Under the pieces are notes generated by a model, which was not told the DNA's origin, ran no database searches, and saw nothing but the letters and a program-made list of their open reading frames with translations. A stretch of 64,000 nt of DNA from DATAOG01 sp963757395 (lineage in GTDB: Bacteria; Pseudomonadota; Alphaproteobacteria; Geminicoccales; Geminicoccaceae), in the NCBI GenBank assembly GCA_963757395.1, contig CAVWRK010000020.1, forward strand, positions 41,772 through 105,771, read 5' to 3'. Positions within the stretch are counted from its first letter, which is position 1; each line of letters opens with the position of its first letter. The position numbers and the translations under genes were made by a program. Positions 25,744 through 35,363 of the stretch are shown here, in pieces.

Positions 25744-27711
25744 TCAGCCGGCCGCGGCCGGTGCGCTTGGCGGGGTGACGACCGTGAACAGGCTGACCCG
25801 GTCGGCGAACTCGGGCGGCACGGGCAGACGCCGCAGCCAGGGCGGCGGCGCACCGTCGACCAGACGGCGATAGAGCGTCCTGGGGTCATCCCGCGCGTGG
25901 GCGAACTGGCGCTGCTCGGCCATGCTCGGGCAAAGCAGGATCCAGTCGATGTGGTGGCGGCCGACCTCGGCCCGGGCCACCTCCGGGTCGAGCGCGGTCA
26001 GGATCCGATAGGTGGTCGCGAAGCCGGGCTGGAGCCGGTGATTGGGAATCGACAGCACCCGGAACGGTGTGTCGTAGAGCAGCGCCGGCGCATAGTCGGT
26101 GAAGGTCAGGACGGTCTTGGGCGCGCCGCCGGCGATGCGGGTCAGGGCTGGCGCGACCTCCTCGATCGGACAGGCGTGATCGGCGGTCGCCATGCTGCCC
26201 TCGGGCAGCGCGTCGGCGACCCCGTAGGGCCAGAACAGCGCGCCGACCAGCAGCAGCGGCCGCACGATCTGCCGGATCGACGGGGCCAGCCGGGCGTCGA
26301 GCCTGCCGAGCAGCCAGGCCACGCAGGCGGCGTAGGGGATGACCAGCAGGGCCTGGGCATAGGTCGCGAAGTGCACCTCCTCGAGAGCGATCGGCAAAAA
26401 CACGACCAGGGCGAGCGCGATCGCCACCCAGACGCGGCGCTCGGGCCGGTCGCCGCCGGGCCTGAGCAGCAGGAAGGGCAGCGCGACCAGCGCGATCCCC
26501 ATGATCCGGACGACCCGATGAGCGATCTCCCCGAAGCGGCCGGCGTTCAGCCAGGCGCCCGGGATCAGGGGCTGGTACTCGACGATCAGTTGCAGCCGCA
26601 GATGCTCGTAGAGCGGATCGACCGGCCCGAGCGGTCCGGCGCGCAGACCCGGGAAGAGGGTCAGCATGCCGGCCGCGATCACCCCCATGCCGAACACCGC
26701 GAAGGCCAGGCGCTTGCCGAGCCCCCGCCGCCCGGCCGCTTGCGGTGGCGGCTCGAATGGCCGCGGCGGCCGGCTGAGCTCGGCCCGGGCCGCGCGCTGG
26801 GCCCAGGCCGCCGCCCCGCGACGATCGGCGCGCGCGACCAGCGTCCAAAATCCGCCGATCGCGGCGAACAACGCGACGTGGAGCAGGGACAGCCGATCGT
26901 TCTCGATCACCAGCAGCCCGGGGCCGCGCTCGACCACGAGCGCGAGCCCGAGCGTGAGCGTGGTCGCGAGCATGAAATCGCGGCTGACCCGGCTCATGCG
27001 GAGGTCGCCCAGCAGCCAATAGAGGCCGAGGGCGCCGAGGGTGACGGCGATCGCGAGCACGGCCTCGGGACTGACCCAGAAGCTGATCGCGGCGATCACG
27101 CCGGCGGCCAGCGCCGGCCGGCGCTCGGGGCGCAGCAGAAGGCGGAACGTCAGCCCGAGCTGGACGACGAACAGGGCGAGCAGCAGGCTGTGATGGTCGG
27201 GTCGGCCGATGATCGTGTAGGCCTGGATCGACGGCTCGAGCAGGAAGGCAAGGCAGGCGAACAGACGGGCGTCGCGCCCCAGGACCGGGACGGTCGCCCA
27301 GTCGAGGGCGACGATCGCGAGCGCGAGCAGCACCGGGCTGATCAGGACGCCCCAGAGGTGGAGGCCGGTGCGGAAGCCGAGGAAGGGCTCGAGCAGCCAG
27401 GCGCCGCCGAGCAGCAGCGCATCCAGGAAGCGGGTCCAGTGCTGGACGTGGCCCTCGGGCGGGTTGACCCGCAACAGCCGGGCATCGAACCAGTCGCCGC
27501 TCGCATGCAGGTCCAGGACCCGGACCAGACGCATGTAGGCGTCCGTGTCGGCGAGCTCGCCGTGAAAGACCGGGACGACGGCGAACCAGGCGAACAGCGC
27601 CTGGAGCAGCACCAGGATGCCGAGCGGCAGCAGGATCAGCCAGCCGAGCGGAATCCGATCCGGCGGCGGCCCGCCGACTGACAGCGTTGACTGCACAGAC
27701 ATGAGGTCCAT
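25744..27711 (-). CDS. STT3/PglB-like GT-C membrane protein
   Basis: From the ATG at 27711 the protein has 655 residues and roughly twelve hydrophobic helices, then a soluble C-terminal domain after about residue 480. The first loop has ELADTDAYMRLVRV, similar in place and form to the DxxxxMR metal-binding loop of oligosaccharyltransferases, and NPPEGHVQHWTR. The later IGRPDHHSLLLALF is a typical second acidic loop in this group. It may transfer a lipid-linked sugar to protein, but no WWDYG-like motif was recognised, so the acceptor is open. The neighbours are a GT2, a methyltransferase and a flippase-like protein. Confidence 0.68.
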   Translation of the reverse strand: MDLMSVQSTLSVGGPPPDRIPLGWLILLPLGILVLLQALFAWFAVVPVFHGELADTDAYMRLVRVLDLHASGDWFDARLLRVNPPEGHVQHWTRFLDALLLGGAWLLEPFLGFRTGLHLWGVLISPVLLALAIVALDWATVPVLGRDARLFACLAFLLEPSIQAYTIIGRPDHHSLLLALFVVQLGLTFRLLLRPERRPALAAGVIAAISFWVSPEAVLAIAVTLGALGLYWLLGDLRMSRVSRDFMLATTLTLGLALVVERGPGLLVIENDRLSLLHVALFAAIGGFWTLVARADRRGAAAWAQRAARAELSRPPRPFEPPPQAAGRRGLGKRLAFAVFGMGVIAAGMLTLFPGLRAGPLGPVDPLYEHLRLQLIVEYQPLIPGAWLNAGRFGEIAHRVVRIMGIALVALPFLLLRPGGDRPERRVWVAIALALVVFLPIALEEVHFATYAQALLVIPYAACVAWLLGRLDARLAPSIRQIVRPLLLVGALFWPYGVADALPEGSMATADHACPIEEVAPALTRIAGGAPKTVLTFTDYAPALLYDTPFRVLSIPNHRLQPGFATTYRILTALDPEVARAEVGRHHIDWILLCPSMAEQRQFAHARDDPRTLYRRLVDGAPPPWLRRLPVPPEFADRVSLFTVVTPPSAPAAAG

Positions 27712-28034
27712 TCGCGGCGAAGGGCCCGCTCGCAGAATGGCGGCCGCCGGTAAAGAATGACCTAAGCCCGGGCCCCTCGGTGCTCGGGTCGGGGCGCCCC
27801 GCCCGGCTCCGAGCCCGGCCGCCCGCGCCAGAGGCCATCCGGCTGCGGCGAAATTGCTGCGATGCCGAAACGACGTTGGCCAAGCCGCTCGCGATTGCCT
27901 ATATAGCGGTCGACTTCCATGGCGGTCAGGCTGCGGGCTCCGCTCCAGCCTGGACATTGGGCATTCCGCGCACCCGGCGCCACCAGCCGAACGGGGCCGA
28001 TGCTCAACCAGGATCCAGTTTTGGGGGAGATGCA
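27712..28034. other. 323-base intergenic region between the STT3-like gene and phaA
   Basis: This divergent gap should hold the promoters of both genes. There is a purine-rich Shine-Dalgarno stretch (gggggaga, 28023-28030) just before phaA. No gene, repeat or recognisable operator was seen. Confidence 0.5.
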
Positions 28035-29210
28035 ATGTCTGAGATCGTCATCGCCGGTGCGGCGCGGACCCCGGTCGGTACGTTCAACGGCGGGCTGAGC
28101 AGCGTGCCTGCCCACTATCTCGGCCAGGTCGCGATCCAGGCGGCGCTCGAGCGCTGCGGGGTCGAGCCGGGCGAGGTGTCGGAGGTGATCCTGGGCCAGA
28201 TCCTGACCGCGGGCCAGGGCCAGAATCCGGCGCGCCAAGCCTCGATCGGCGCCCGCCTGCCGGTCGAGGTGCCGGCCTGGGGGGTCAATCAGCTGTGCGG
28301 CTCGGGGCTGCGCAGCGTCGCGCTGGGCTATCAGGCGATCCGCCAGGGCGACAGCACGATCGTGGTCGCCGGCGGCCAGGAGAGCATGAGCCAGGCGCCG
28401 CACTGCGCGCATCTGCGCGACGGCGTCAAGATGGGCGACCTGAAGATGGTCGACACCATGATCAAGGACGGGCTCTGGGACGCCTTCAACGGCTACCACA
28501 TGGGCAACACCGCCGAGAACGTCGCCGAGAAGTATCAGATCACCCGCGAGCAGCAGGACGCGTTCGCGGTCAAGTCGCAGAACAAGGCCGAGGCCGCGAT
28601 CAAGTCCGGCCGCTTCAAGGACGAGATCGTGCCGGTCACGATCAAGACCCGCAAGGGCGACGTGGTCGTCGACACCGACGAGCATCCGCGCTTCGGCACC
28701 ACGATCGAGTCGGTCGGCAAGCTCAGGCCGGCGTTCAGCAAGGACGGCACGGTCACTGCCGGCAACGCGTCCGGGATCAACGATGGCGCCGCCGCCGTGG
28801 TCCTGATGACCGCCAAGGAAGCGGCGCGCCGCGGCGTCAAGCCGCTCGCCCGGATCATCTCCTGGGCGCACGCAGGCGTCGATCCCGCGATCATGGGCAC
28901 CGGTCCGATCCCGGCCTCGCGCAAGGCTTTGGAGCTTGCCGGCTGGACGGTCGGCGATCTCGACCTGGTCGAGGCCAACGAGGCGTTCGCGGCCCAGGCC
29001 TGCGCGGTCAACAAGGACCTCGGGTGGGATGCCGGCAAGGTCAACGTCAACGGCGGCGCGATCGCGCTCGGCCACCCGATCGGCGCTTCGGGCACGCGGG
29101 TGTTCGTGACCCTGCTCCACGAGATGATCAAGCGCGACGCCAAGAAGGGCCTGGCGACGCTCTGCATCGGCGGCGGCATGGGCATCGCCATGTGCGTCGC
29201 CCGCGACTGA
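28035..29210 (+). CDS. phaA: acetyl-CoA C-acetyltransferase (thiolase)
   Basis: The 391-residue protein matches the biosynthetic thiolase family in length and motifs. Cys88 in NQLCGSGLRSV is the acyl-carrying residue, NEAFAAQA carries the histidine-region motif, GGAIALGHPIGASG supplies the His, and CIGGGMGIAMC near the end supplies the second Cys. It condenses two acetyl-CoA to acetoacetyl-CoA for polyhydroxybutyrate synthesis and reverses this in degradation. The partner reductase phaB is 6.5 kb downstream in the same direction. A strong ribosome site lies 5 bases before the ATG. Confidence 0.94.
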   Translation: MSEIVIAGAARTPVGTFNGGLSSVPAHYLGQVAIQAALERCGVEPGEVSEVILGQILTAGQGQNPARQASIGARLPVEVPAWGVNQLCGSGLRSVALGYQAIRQGDSTIVVAGGQESMSQAPHCAHLRDGVKMGDLKMVDTMIKDGLWDAFNGYHMGNTAENVAEKYQITREQQDAFAVKSQNKAEAAIKSGRFKDEIVPVTIKTRKGDVVVDTDEHPRFGTTIESVGKLRPAFSKDGTVTAGNASGINDGAAAVVLMTAKEAARRGVKPLARIISWAHAGVDPAIMGTGPIPASRKALELAGWTVGDLDLVEANEAFAAQACAVNKDLGWDAGKVNVNGGAIALGHPIGASGTRVFVTLLHEMIKRDAKKGLATLCIGGGMGIAMCVARD

Positions 29211-29228
29211 GTCTTCATCCCCAGCATG

Positions 29229-29251
29229 AGGGGCTGCCGGCCGGCGGCCCC
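29229..29251 (+). terminator. hairpin downstream of phaA
   Basis: A GC-rich near-perfect palindrome (ggggc, t, gccggccggc, g, gcccc) begins 19 bases after the phaA stop and is followed by ttgtgtt. It can form a stable stem, but the T tract is poor, so it is a weak intrinsic terminator at best. Confidence 0.45.
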
Positions 29252-29426
29252 TTGTGTTCGGTCGCGCGCCGCCTTATGTAACCCCTCAAGCCAGTTTCTG
29301 ATGTTGCTGGTGGTAGTCGCTGCTTCGCTGTCTGGCGTTCCGCGCTGCTCTCCAAGAACACGATGAGACTGTCCCGCGTTTGGGCATGTGCCCGGCGCAC
29401 TTCCACGATGACATGAGGCTACGATC

Positions 29427-29636
29427 TTGCAGACCGGAACAGTGAAGTGGTTCAATGCTACCAAGGGCTTCGGATTCATCCAGCCGGACGGCGGCGGTGC
29501 GGACGCGTTCGTCCACATCTCGGCCGTTGAGCGGGCCGGACTCGACGGCCTCCGCGAGGGCGAGCGTGTGCAGTACGACCTGCAGCGCGGCCAGAACGGC
29601 AAGAGCTCAGCCGAGAACCTGAAGCTCGCCAGCTAG
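29427..29636 (+). CDS. cspA: cold-shock domain protein
   Basis: The 69-residue protein starts from TTG at 29427 (MQTGTVKWFNATKGFGFIQP). It has both RNA-binding motifs, KGFGFI at residues 13-18 and AFVHIS at 27-32. It binds single-stranded RNA or DNA as an RNA chaperone. The length is standard. No ATG is available in frame near the conserved N-terminus, so the TTG start is real or inferred from the family. The leader from phaA is about 216 bases, long enough for the structured 5' regions typical of such genes. A strong terminator follows. Confidence 0.9.
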   Translation: MQTGTVKWFNATKGFGFIQPDGGGADAFVHISAVERAGLDGLREGERVQYDLQRGQNGKSSAENLKLAS

Positions 29637-29671
29637 CCACAACCAAGCCCCGGTCCTCGCGACCGGGCGGC

Positions 29672-29702
29672 CCCCCGAGGCAACTCGGGGGGTCTTTTTT
29701 TA
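29672..29702 (+). terminator. intrinsic terminator after the cold-shock gene
   Basis: A perfect 9-base-pair stem (ccccccgag / ctcgggggg, loop gcaa) is followed by tcttttttt. This is a textbook rho-independent terminator placed 35 bases after the cspA stop. Confidence 0.92.
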
Positions 29703-29865
29703 TGTCTTGTCGTTGTCTGCCGGAGCTCGCGGAGCGGCCAGCCGCCGTCGTCGAGCGTGGGCGTCGCCCGCGACTGATTTTTCCGGACTCCGGCCGGACC
29801 GAGCGGGCCATCGAGGGCTCCGCGTCAGTCCAGCCTCGCGGGCCGCCGGTCGGGGGGCCGTGCCT

Positions 29866-30513
29866 CTAGAGGCCGCCGAACGGCGCTTCTTGGGTCCAAG
29901 AGGACGCATCAGTGGAACAGCTCGACAGCGGTGCCAGGCCGCCGTGTAGGACGAGGTCGATCGCGGCCTCGGCCAGGCGCTCGCGCGCGGTCCCGGGTGC
30001 TGCGATCAGGCCGCCTCGGATCATGCCGAGGATCAGGGCGGGAGTGACCTCGAGATCGAGCGGCCGGAAGTCGCCGCCCGCAACGCCGCGCTCGAGCACC
30101 CGCCGCAGCAACTCGAGGATCGGTCGCCGCCGGTTACGGAACGCCGCGCGCAGGCGTTGGGCGAGACCTGGGTTGTCGCCGGAGATCAGACGCAGCGGCT
30201 CGGTCTGGCGCCCGAGCATGTCGACCAGGGTCCGGATCATCAGAGCCAGGCTCTCGGCCGGCGACAGCGGCCGCGCCGCCACCTCCTCGAGGCGCAGCTG
30301 CAGCTGCTGCAGCACCTCGCCCAGCACCTCGAGGAACAGCTCTTCCTTGGATGCGAAGTAGCGGTAGAGCGTGGGCTTGCCGACCCCGGCCGCGCGCGCC
30401 ACGTCGGCCATCTGGACGGCGTCGTAGCCGGCACCGCCGAACAGCCCGCTCGCCGCCGCGAGCATCCGCTGTCGACGCTCCGTGCGCCAGGTAGGTTGTA
30501 ATGATCGAGCCAT
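29866..30513 (-). CDS. TetR-family transcriptional regulator
   Basis: The 215-residue protein has the N-terminal TetR helix-turn-helix: AAASGLFGGAGYDAVQMADV, then ARAAGVGKPTLYRYFASKEE, residues about 19-62. The C-terminal ligand domain is of the usual length. It is divergent from the RND efflux pair at 30629, with a 115-base gap, so it most likely represses that operon, which is inference from arrangement. Confidence 0.88.
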   Translation of the reverse strand: MARSLQPTWRTERRQRMLAAASGLFGGAGYDAVQMADVARAAGVGKPTLYRYFASKEELFLEVLGEVLQQLQLRLEEVAARPLSPAESLALMIRTLVDMLGRQTEPLRLISGDNPGLAQRLRAAFRNRRRPILELLRRVLERGVAGGDFRPLDLEVTPALILGMIRGGLIAAPGTARERLAEAAIDLVLHGGLAPLSSCSTDASSWTQEAPFGGL

Positions 30514-30628
30514 TGAAGATTTAACCCACGAGTTCCATTATCTCACGGCGGGCCGAAGGGATCAAGGTCGGGTCGGCGGCGACAGCCGGCGGCGCGCCCG
30601 GCAGGCTTCGGCGGCTGGATGATCGGGC

Positions 30629-31786
30629 ATGATCAGGCGCATTCTGTGGGCTCTCGGAGTGCTGCTGCTGGCGGCGGCGGGCCTTTACTACGCTTGGCCG
30701 CTCGGGACCTCGGGCCATGCGCAGGCGGTCCGGTCGGCGCGGGAGGCGCGCGCTCTGCCGGTGCTCGCGGCCGAGGTCGAGACCAAGCCCATGCCGGTCG
30801 AGATCGCGACGATCGGCAAGGTGCAGCCGATCGCAAGCGTCGCCATCAAGCCGCGGATCGACGGCCAGATCGCCAAGGTCGCCGTTCACGACGGCCAGGA
30901 CGTCAAGGCCGGCGACATGCTGTTCCTGCTCGACGGCCGCCAGGCGCAGGCGGCGCTCGACCAGGCGCTCGCGACCCTGCAGCGCGACCACGCCCAGCTC
31001 GCCAATGCCCAGCGCGAGCTCGACCGCCTGACCCCGCTCGGGCGCAAGGACTTCGCCTCCAAGCAGCAGCTCGACGCCGCTCAGACCAACGTCAGCGCCG
31101 CCGAGGCGACGGTCAAGGCGGACCAGGCCGCGGTCGAGGGCGCCGAGGTCCAGCTGTCCTACACCACGATCCGGGCGCCAATCGACGGGCGGCTCGGCAC
31201 CATCGCCTTCAAGCTCGGCAATACGGTCAGGAGCGGCAATTCGACGCCGCTGGTCACGCTCAACCAGCTGCGACCGATCTACGTCGCGTTCTCGGTCGCG
31301 GAGCGCTACCTCGCCGAGTTGCAGAAGGCGATGGCGGGTGGTCCGCTGCCGGTCACGGCCGTGATCCCCGGGGATGCGGGCGAGCCGCAGACAGGACAGG
31401 TGACGTACCTCGAGAACGCGATCAATTCGGACTCCGGCACCCTCTCGGTCAAGGCGACCTTCACCAACCAGCAACAGGCGCTCTGGCCCGGGCAGTTCGT
31501 CAATGTGGTGGTCACGCTCAGGGTCGAGCCCGATGCCCTGGTCGCGCCCTCCGTGGCGATCCAGCAGGGGCAGAACGGCGCTTACGTGTTCGTGATCAAG
31601 CCGGACGACACCGTCGACCTGCGCCCGGTCACGATCGACCGGACCGTCGGGCAGGAGACCGTGATCGCGGCCGGGCTCGCGGCCGGCGAGCGGGTCGTGA
31701 CCGACGGTCAGATGCGCCTGACCCCGGGCGCCAAGGTCGAGGTCCAGCAGCCCGGTTCCGCCGACCAGCCGGAGCGCACGTCATGA
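30629..31786 (+). CDS. RND efflux periplasmic adaptor (MdtA/HlyD-type)
   Basis: The 385-residue protein has an N-terminal membrane anchor (ILWALGVLLLAAAGLYYAW), a lipoyl-like half motif (KVAVHDGQDVKAGDMLFLLD), a long coiled-coil hairpin (about residues 105-160), the second lipoyl half (RAPIDGRLG) and beta-barrel domains. It bridges the RND pump to the outer-membrane channel. Its stop overlaps the pump start as ATGA. It belongs to the MdtA branch judged by pairing with an MdtB/C-like pump. Confidence 0.9.
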   Translation: MIRRILWALGVLLLAAAGLYYAWPLGTSGHAQAVRSAREARALPVLAAEVETKPMPVEIATIGKVQPIASVAIKPRIDGQIAKVAVHDGQDVKAGDMLFLLDGRQAQAALDQALATLQRDHAQLANAQRELDRLTPLGRKDFASKQQLDAAQTNVSAAEATVKADQAAVEGAEVQLSYTTIRAPIDGRLGTIAFKLGNTVRSGNSTPLVTLNQLRPIYVAFSVAERYLAELQKAMAGGPLPVTAVIPGDAGEPQTGQVTYLENAINSDSGTLSVKATFTNQQQALWPGQFVNVVVTLRVEPDALVAPSVAIQQGQNGAYVFVIKPDDTVDLRPVTIDRTVGQETVIAAGLAAGERVVTDGQMRLTPGAKVEVQQPGSADQPERTS

Positions 31787-34700
31787 CCCTCCCGGAGCTC
31801 TGCATCCGCCGCCCGGTCATGACCACGCTGCTGATGATCTCGTTCCTCGGCGCCGGGCTGTTCGGCTATCGGCTGCTGCCGGTCGCGGCGCTGCCGCGGG
31901 TCGACTTTCCGACCATTCAGGTCTCGGCCAACCTGCCCGGCGCCAGCCCGGAGACCATGGCGGCCTCGGTCGCGACGCCCCTCGAGCGCCAGTTCGCGAC
32001 CATCGCCGGCATCACCTCGATGACCTCGAGCAGCGGCGAGGGTTCGACCCGGATCACGCTGCAGTTCGATCTCGGCCGCGACATCGACGGGGCGGCGCTC
32101 GACGTTCAGTCGGCGATCAGCACGGCGGCGCGCCGGCTGCCGACCGAGATGACCACGCCGCCCTCCTTCCGTAAGGTCAACCCGGCCAATTCGCCGGTCC
32201 TGTTCCTCGCCCTCAGCTCGGCGAGCCTGCCGCTCTCGGCGGTCGACGAGTACGCCGAGACGTTGCTGGCCCAGCGCGTCTCGAGCCTCACCGGGGTCGC
32301 GCAGGTTCTGGTGTTCGGGGCGCAGAAATACGCGGTGCGCGTGCAGGTCGATCCGAGCGCGCTGGCGGCGCGCGGCATCGGCCTCGACGAGGTCGCCGCG
32401 GCGCTCGAGGCGGCCAACTCCAACACCCCGGTCGGCAGCCTCGAAGGGCCGCATCAGAGCGTGACCCTCGAGGCCTCCGGCCAGCTCACCAAGGCGGCTG
32501 AGTACCGGCCGCTGATCGTCGCCTATCGCAACGGCCATCCGGTCCGCCTCGGCGACATCGCGACCGTCCTCGACAGCGTCGAGAATACCAAGGTGGCGAG
32601 CCGCTTCAACGGCACCCGCTCGATCGTGCTCGCGGTCCAGCGCCAGCCCGATGCCAACACCGTCGACGTGGTCGACCGGGTCAAGGCCCTGGTGCCGGCA
32701 TTCCAGGCCCAGCTGCCGGCCTCGGTCAGTCTCGACGTGATGCTCGACCGCTCGCAGTCGATCCGCAACTCGGTCGCCGAGGTCCAGTTCACGCTGATGC
32801 TCGCGGTCGCGCTGGTCCTCCTCGTGATCTACCTGTTCCTGCGCAATCTGACCGCCACGATCATTCCGGCGCTGGCGCTGCCGATCTCGCTGATCGGCAC
32901 CTTCGCGGGCATGTATCTGCTCGGCTACAGCATCGACAATCTGTCCCTGCTCGCGCTCACCCTCTCGGTCGGCTTCGTGGTCGACGATGCGATCGTCATG
33001 CTCGAGAACATCGTCCGCCACGTCGAGCATGGCGAGCGACCGTTGCAGGCGGCGCTCCGGGGCTCGCGCGAGATCGCGTTCACGATCGTCTCGATCACGC
33101 TGTCGCTGGTCGCGGTGTTCATCCCGGTCCTGTTCATGGGCGGTGTCGTCGGGCGGCTGTTCCGCGAGTTCGCGGTGACCATCAGCATGACCATCCTGAT
33201 CTCGGGCTTCGTGTCGCTGACGCTGACGCCCTTGCTCTGCAGCCGCCTGCTGCGACCGGTCGAGCCGTCACAGGCGCCGGGCGGCGGCCGGCGCGGGTCG
33301 GGCGCCGTGTTCGCCCGGGTGCGGGCGCTGTACGGGCGGACCCTCGGCGTCGCGCTCGGCCATCGCCGGGCCATGCTGTCACTGACCCTCCTGTCGCTGG
33401 TCGGCACCCTCTACCTGTACGGCGCGATCCCCAAGGGCTTCTTCCCGACCGAGGACACCGGCCTCTTGTCGGTCACCACCGAGGCCGCGCAAGGCATCTC
33501 GTTCGAGGCCATGGCCGCCGCCCAGCAGGAGGCGGCGAAAATCATCCAGGCGGATCCGGCGGTCGAGGTGGTCAACTCGACGGTCGGCTCCGGCGGGCTG
33601 AACAATTCGGTCAACTCCGGTCGCATGTTCATCGGGCTGAAGCCGCTCGATCAGCGCGACGTGAGCGTCGACGCCCTGATCCAGCGCCTGCGTGCCAAGC
33701 TCGGTCGCCTGCCGAGCCTGAACGTGTTCATTCAGCCGGTGCAGAGCTTCCAGATCGGTGGCCGGTCCTCCAGGAGCCTCTATCAGTACACCCTCCAAGG
33801 CACCGACCTCGCCGAGCTGCAGCGCCTGGCGCCCGAGGTCGAGAGCCGCATGCGCCAGCTGCCGGGTCTCCAGGACGTGACCAGCGACCTCGAGGTCGAC
33901 AAACCGGAGGCGCTGGTCGACATCAATCGCGAGGCGGCGGCGACCGTCGGCGTCAGCGTCGATGCGATCCGCAGCACGCTGTACTCGGCGTTCGGGACCC
34001 GCCAGGTCTCGACCATCTACACCGCGACCAACGACTACGAGGTCATCCTCGAGGTCGATCCCAAGCATCAGCAGGACGCCAACGCGCTCGCCGACATCTA
34101 CCTGCGCAGCGACAAGGGGCAGCTGGTGCCGCTGGCCACGGTCGCGACGATCCGACGGCTCGCGGGGCCGGTGACGGTCAGCCACCAGGGGCAGCTGCCG
34201 GCGGTGACCCTGTCGTTCAACCTGGCGCCGGGGGTCTCGCTCAGCCAGGCGGTCGTGGAGATCCAGGGGCTCGAGCGCGAGATGCGCCTGCCGGCGACCA
34301 TCTCGACCGGATTCCAGGGCACCGCCCAGCTGTTTCAGGACACGCTCGCCAATCAGGGCCTGCTGCTGCTGGCGGCGATCTTCGTGATCTACGTCGTGCT
34401 CGGCATTCTGTACGAGAGCTTCGTGCACCCGATCACCATCCTCTCGGGCCTGCCGGCGGCCGGGCTCGGCGCGCTGCTCACGCTGATGCTGTGCGGCATG
34501 GACCTGGACGTGATCGGGATCATCGGCATCGTGATGCTGATCGGCATCGTCAAGAAGAACGCGATCATGATGATCGACTTCGCGCTCGAGCGCCAGCGGA
34601 GCACCGACGCCACGCCCGAGCAGGCGATCTTCGAGGCCTGCCTGCTGCGCTTCCGGCCGATCATGATGACCACGATGGCGGCGATCCTGGGTGCCTTGCC

Positions 34701-34941
34701 GATCGCGATCGGCTTTGGCGCCGGCTCGGAGCTGCGCCGGCCGCTGGGTGTCGCGGTGGTCGGCGGCCTGCTGGTCTCGCAGCTCCTGACCCTCTACATC
34801 ACGCCGGTCATCTATCTCTATCTCGAGCAGGCGCGCGCCCGGTTCGCCAGCTGGCGCGGCCGCGAACCGCAAGCGCTGGCCGAGGCGCCAATCCCGCTGC
34901 CCGGCGCCGCCGCCCATCCGGCGATCCGCCGCGCCTCCTGA
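31783..34941 (+). CDS. RND efflux permease, MdtB/MdtC-like
   Basis: The 1052-residue protein (start MTLPELCIRRPVMTTLL at 31783) has twelve membrane segments and two large periplasmic loops, as for RND multidrug pumps. The proton-relay region GFVVDDAIVMLENIVRHVE carries paired aspartates in helix 4, and the second half contains GIVKKNAIMMIDFALE. It exports drugs or other amphiphiles across the envelope with the adaptor encoded just upstream. No outer-membrane factor gene follows here; one may be elsewhere in the genome. The family usually forms MdtB-MdtC heterotrimers, but only a single pump is encoded here. Confidence 0.93.
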   Translation: MTLPELCIRRPVMTTLLMISFLGAGLFGYRLLPVAALPRVDFPTIQVSANLPGASPETMAASVATPLERQFATIAGITSMTSSSGEGSTRITLQFDLGRDIDGAALDVQSAISTAARRLPTEMTTPPSFRKVNPANSPVLFLALSSASLPLSAVDEYAETLLAQRVSSLTGVAQVLVFGAQKYAVRVQVDPSALAARGIGLDEVAAALEAANSNTPVGSLEGPHQSVTLEASGQLTKAAEYRPLIVAYRNGHPVRLGDIATVLDSVENTKVASRFNGTRSIVLAVQRQPDANTVDVVDRVKALVPAFQAQLPASVSLDVMLDRSQSIRNSVAEVQFTLMLAVALVLLVIYLFLRNLTATIIPALALPISLIGTFAGMYLLGYSIDNLSLLALTLSVGFVVDDAIVMLENIVRHVEHGERPLQAALRGSREIAFTIVSITLSLVAVFIPVLFMGGVVGRLFREFAVTISMTILISGFVSLTLTPLLCSRLLRPVEPSQAPGGGRRGSGAVFARVRALYGRTLGVALGHRRAMLSLTLLSLVGTLYLYGAIPKGFFPTEDTGLLSVTTEAAQGISFEAMAAAQQEAAKIIQADPAVEVVNSTVGSGGLNNSVNSGRMFIGLKPLDQRDVSVDALIQRLRAKLGRLPSLNVFIQPVQSFQIGGRSSRSLYQYTLQGTDLAELQRLAPEVESRMRQLPGLQDVTSDLEVDKPEALVDINREAAATVGVSVDAIRSTLYSAFGTRQVSTIYTATNDYEVILEVDPKHQQDANALADIYLRSDKGQLVPLATVATIRRLAGPVTVSHQGQLPAVTLSFNLAPGVSLSQAVVEIQGLEREMRLPATISTGFQGTAQLFQDTLANQGLLLLAAIFVIYVVLGILYESFVHPITILSGLPAAGLGALLTLMLCGMDLDVIGIIGIVMLIGIVKKNAIMMIDFALERQRSTDATPEQAIFEACLLRFRPIMMTTMAAILGALPIAIGFGAGSELRRPLGVAVVGGLLVSQLLTLYITPVIYLYLEQARARFASWRGREPQALAEAPIPLPGAAAHPAIRRAS

Positions 34942-34953
34942 CCGGGCGGACGC

Positions 34954-35361
34954 TCACGCATCGCCGGGCGTGACCAAGGTGATCTCCGGGAAATAGCTCC
35001 GATTGCGCCGGGTATCGCGGGTCAGCAGAGCAATGCCTTCGGCGACGGCGTGCGCGCCTATGAAAAAGTCGGGTAAGACCCCTGTCTTGGTGCCGCTCCG
35101 AGCCCGATACGACCGGAAGGCCTTGCCGGCCAGGAGAGAGCAAAAGCGCGGAAGTTCCCTTACCGCTACGCCGGTCATGACGAAAATCGCCTCGACCTCG
35201 TCGATATGGTCGAGCCCGATCGACAACTCTGCGTATACGACGGGATTGATGATCAGCTGGGTCTGGAGCGTAAGCCTCCCGAGCTGTCGCTCAGACCAGT
35301 CGAGCCAATGTGGGTCACTGGTGACTACATCCAACAGGACGTTGGTGTCGACCAGCAGCAC
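34954..35361 (-). CDS. vapC: VapC-type PIN-domain ribonuclease toxin
   Basis: The 135-residue protein starts MLLVDTNVLLDV and carries the acidic PIN residues Asp5, Glu45, Asp98 and Asp116. PIN toxins cleave RNA, frequently tRNA or rRNA. It is two bases downstream of the AbrB-type antitoxin on the same strand, the standard order. The gene converges on the RND pump with a 12-base gap. Confidence 0.9.
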   Translation of the reverse strand: MLLVDTNVLLDVVTSDPHWLDWSERQLGRLTLQTQLIINPVVYAELSIGLDHIDEVEAIFVMTGVAVRELPRFCSLLAGKAFRSYRARSGTKTGVLPDFFIGAHAVAEGIALLTRDTRRNRSYFPEITLVTPGDA

Positions 35362-35363
35362 CG

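Noticed and set aside
25348..27681. 777-codon plus-strand open frame, the longest of its kind
   Set aside because: It is antisense to the STT3-like gene and the GT2 gene. The composition (runs of Gln, Asp, Arg, Gly) is typical of antisense frames and no domain is visible.
33379..34917. 512-codon minus-strand open frame opposite the RND pump
   Set aside because: It is antisense to a perfectly conserved RND permease and has antisense-type composition.
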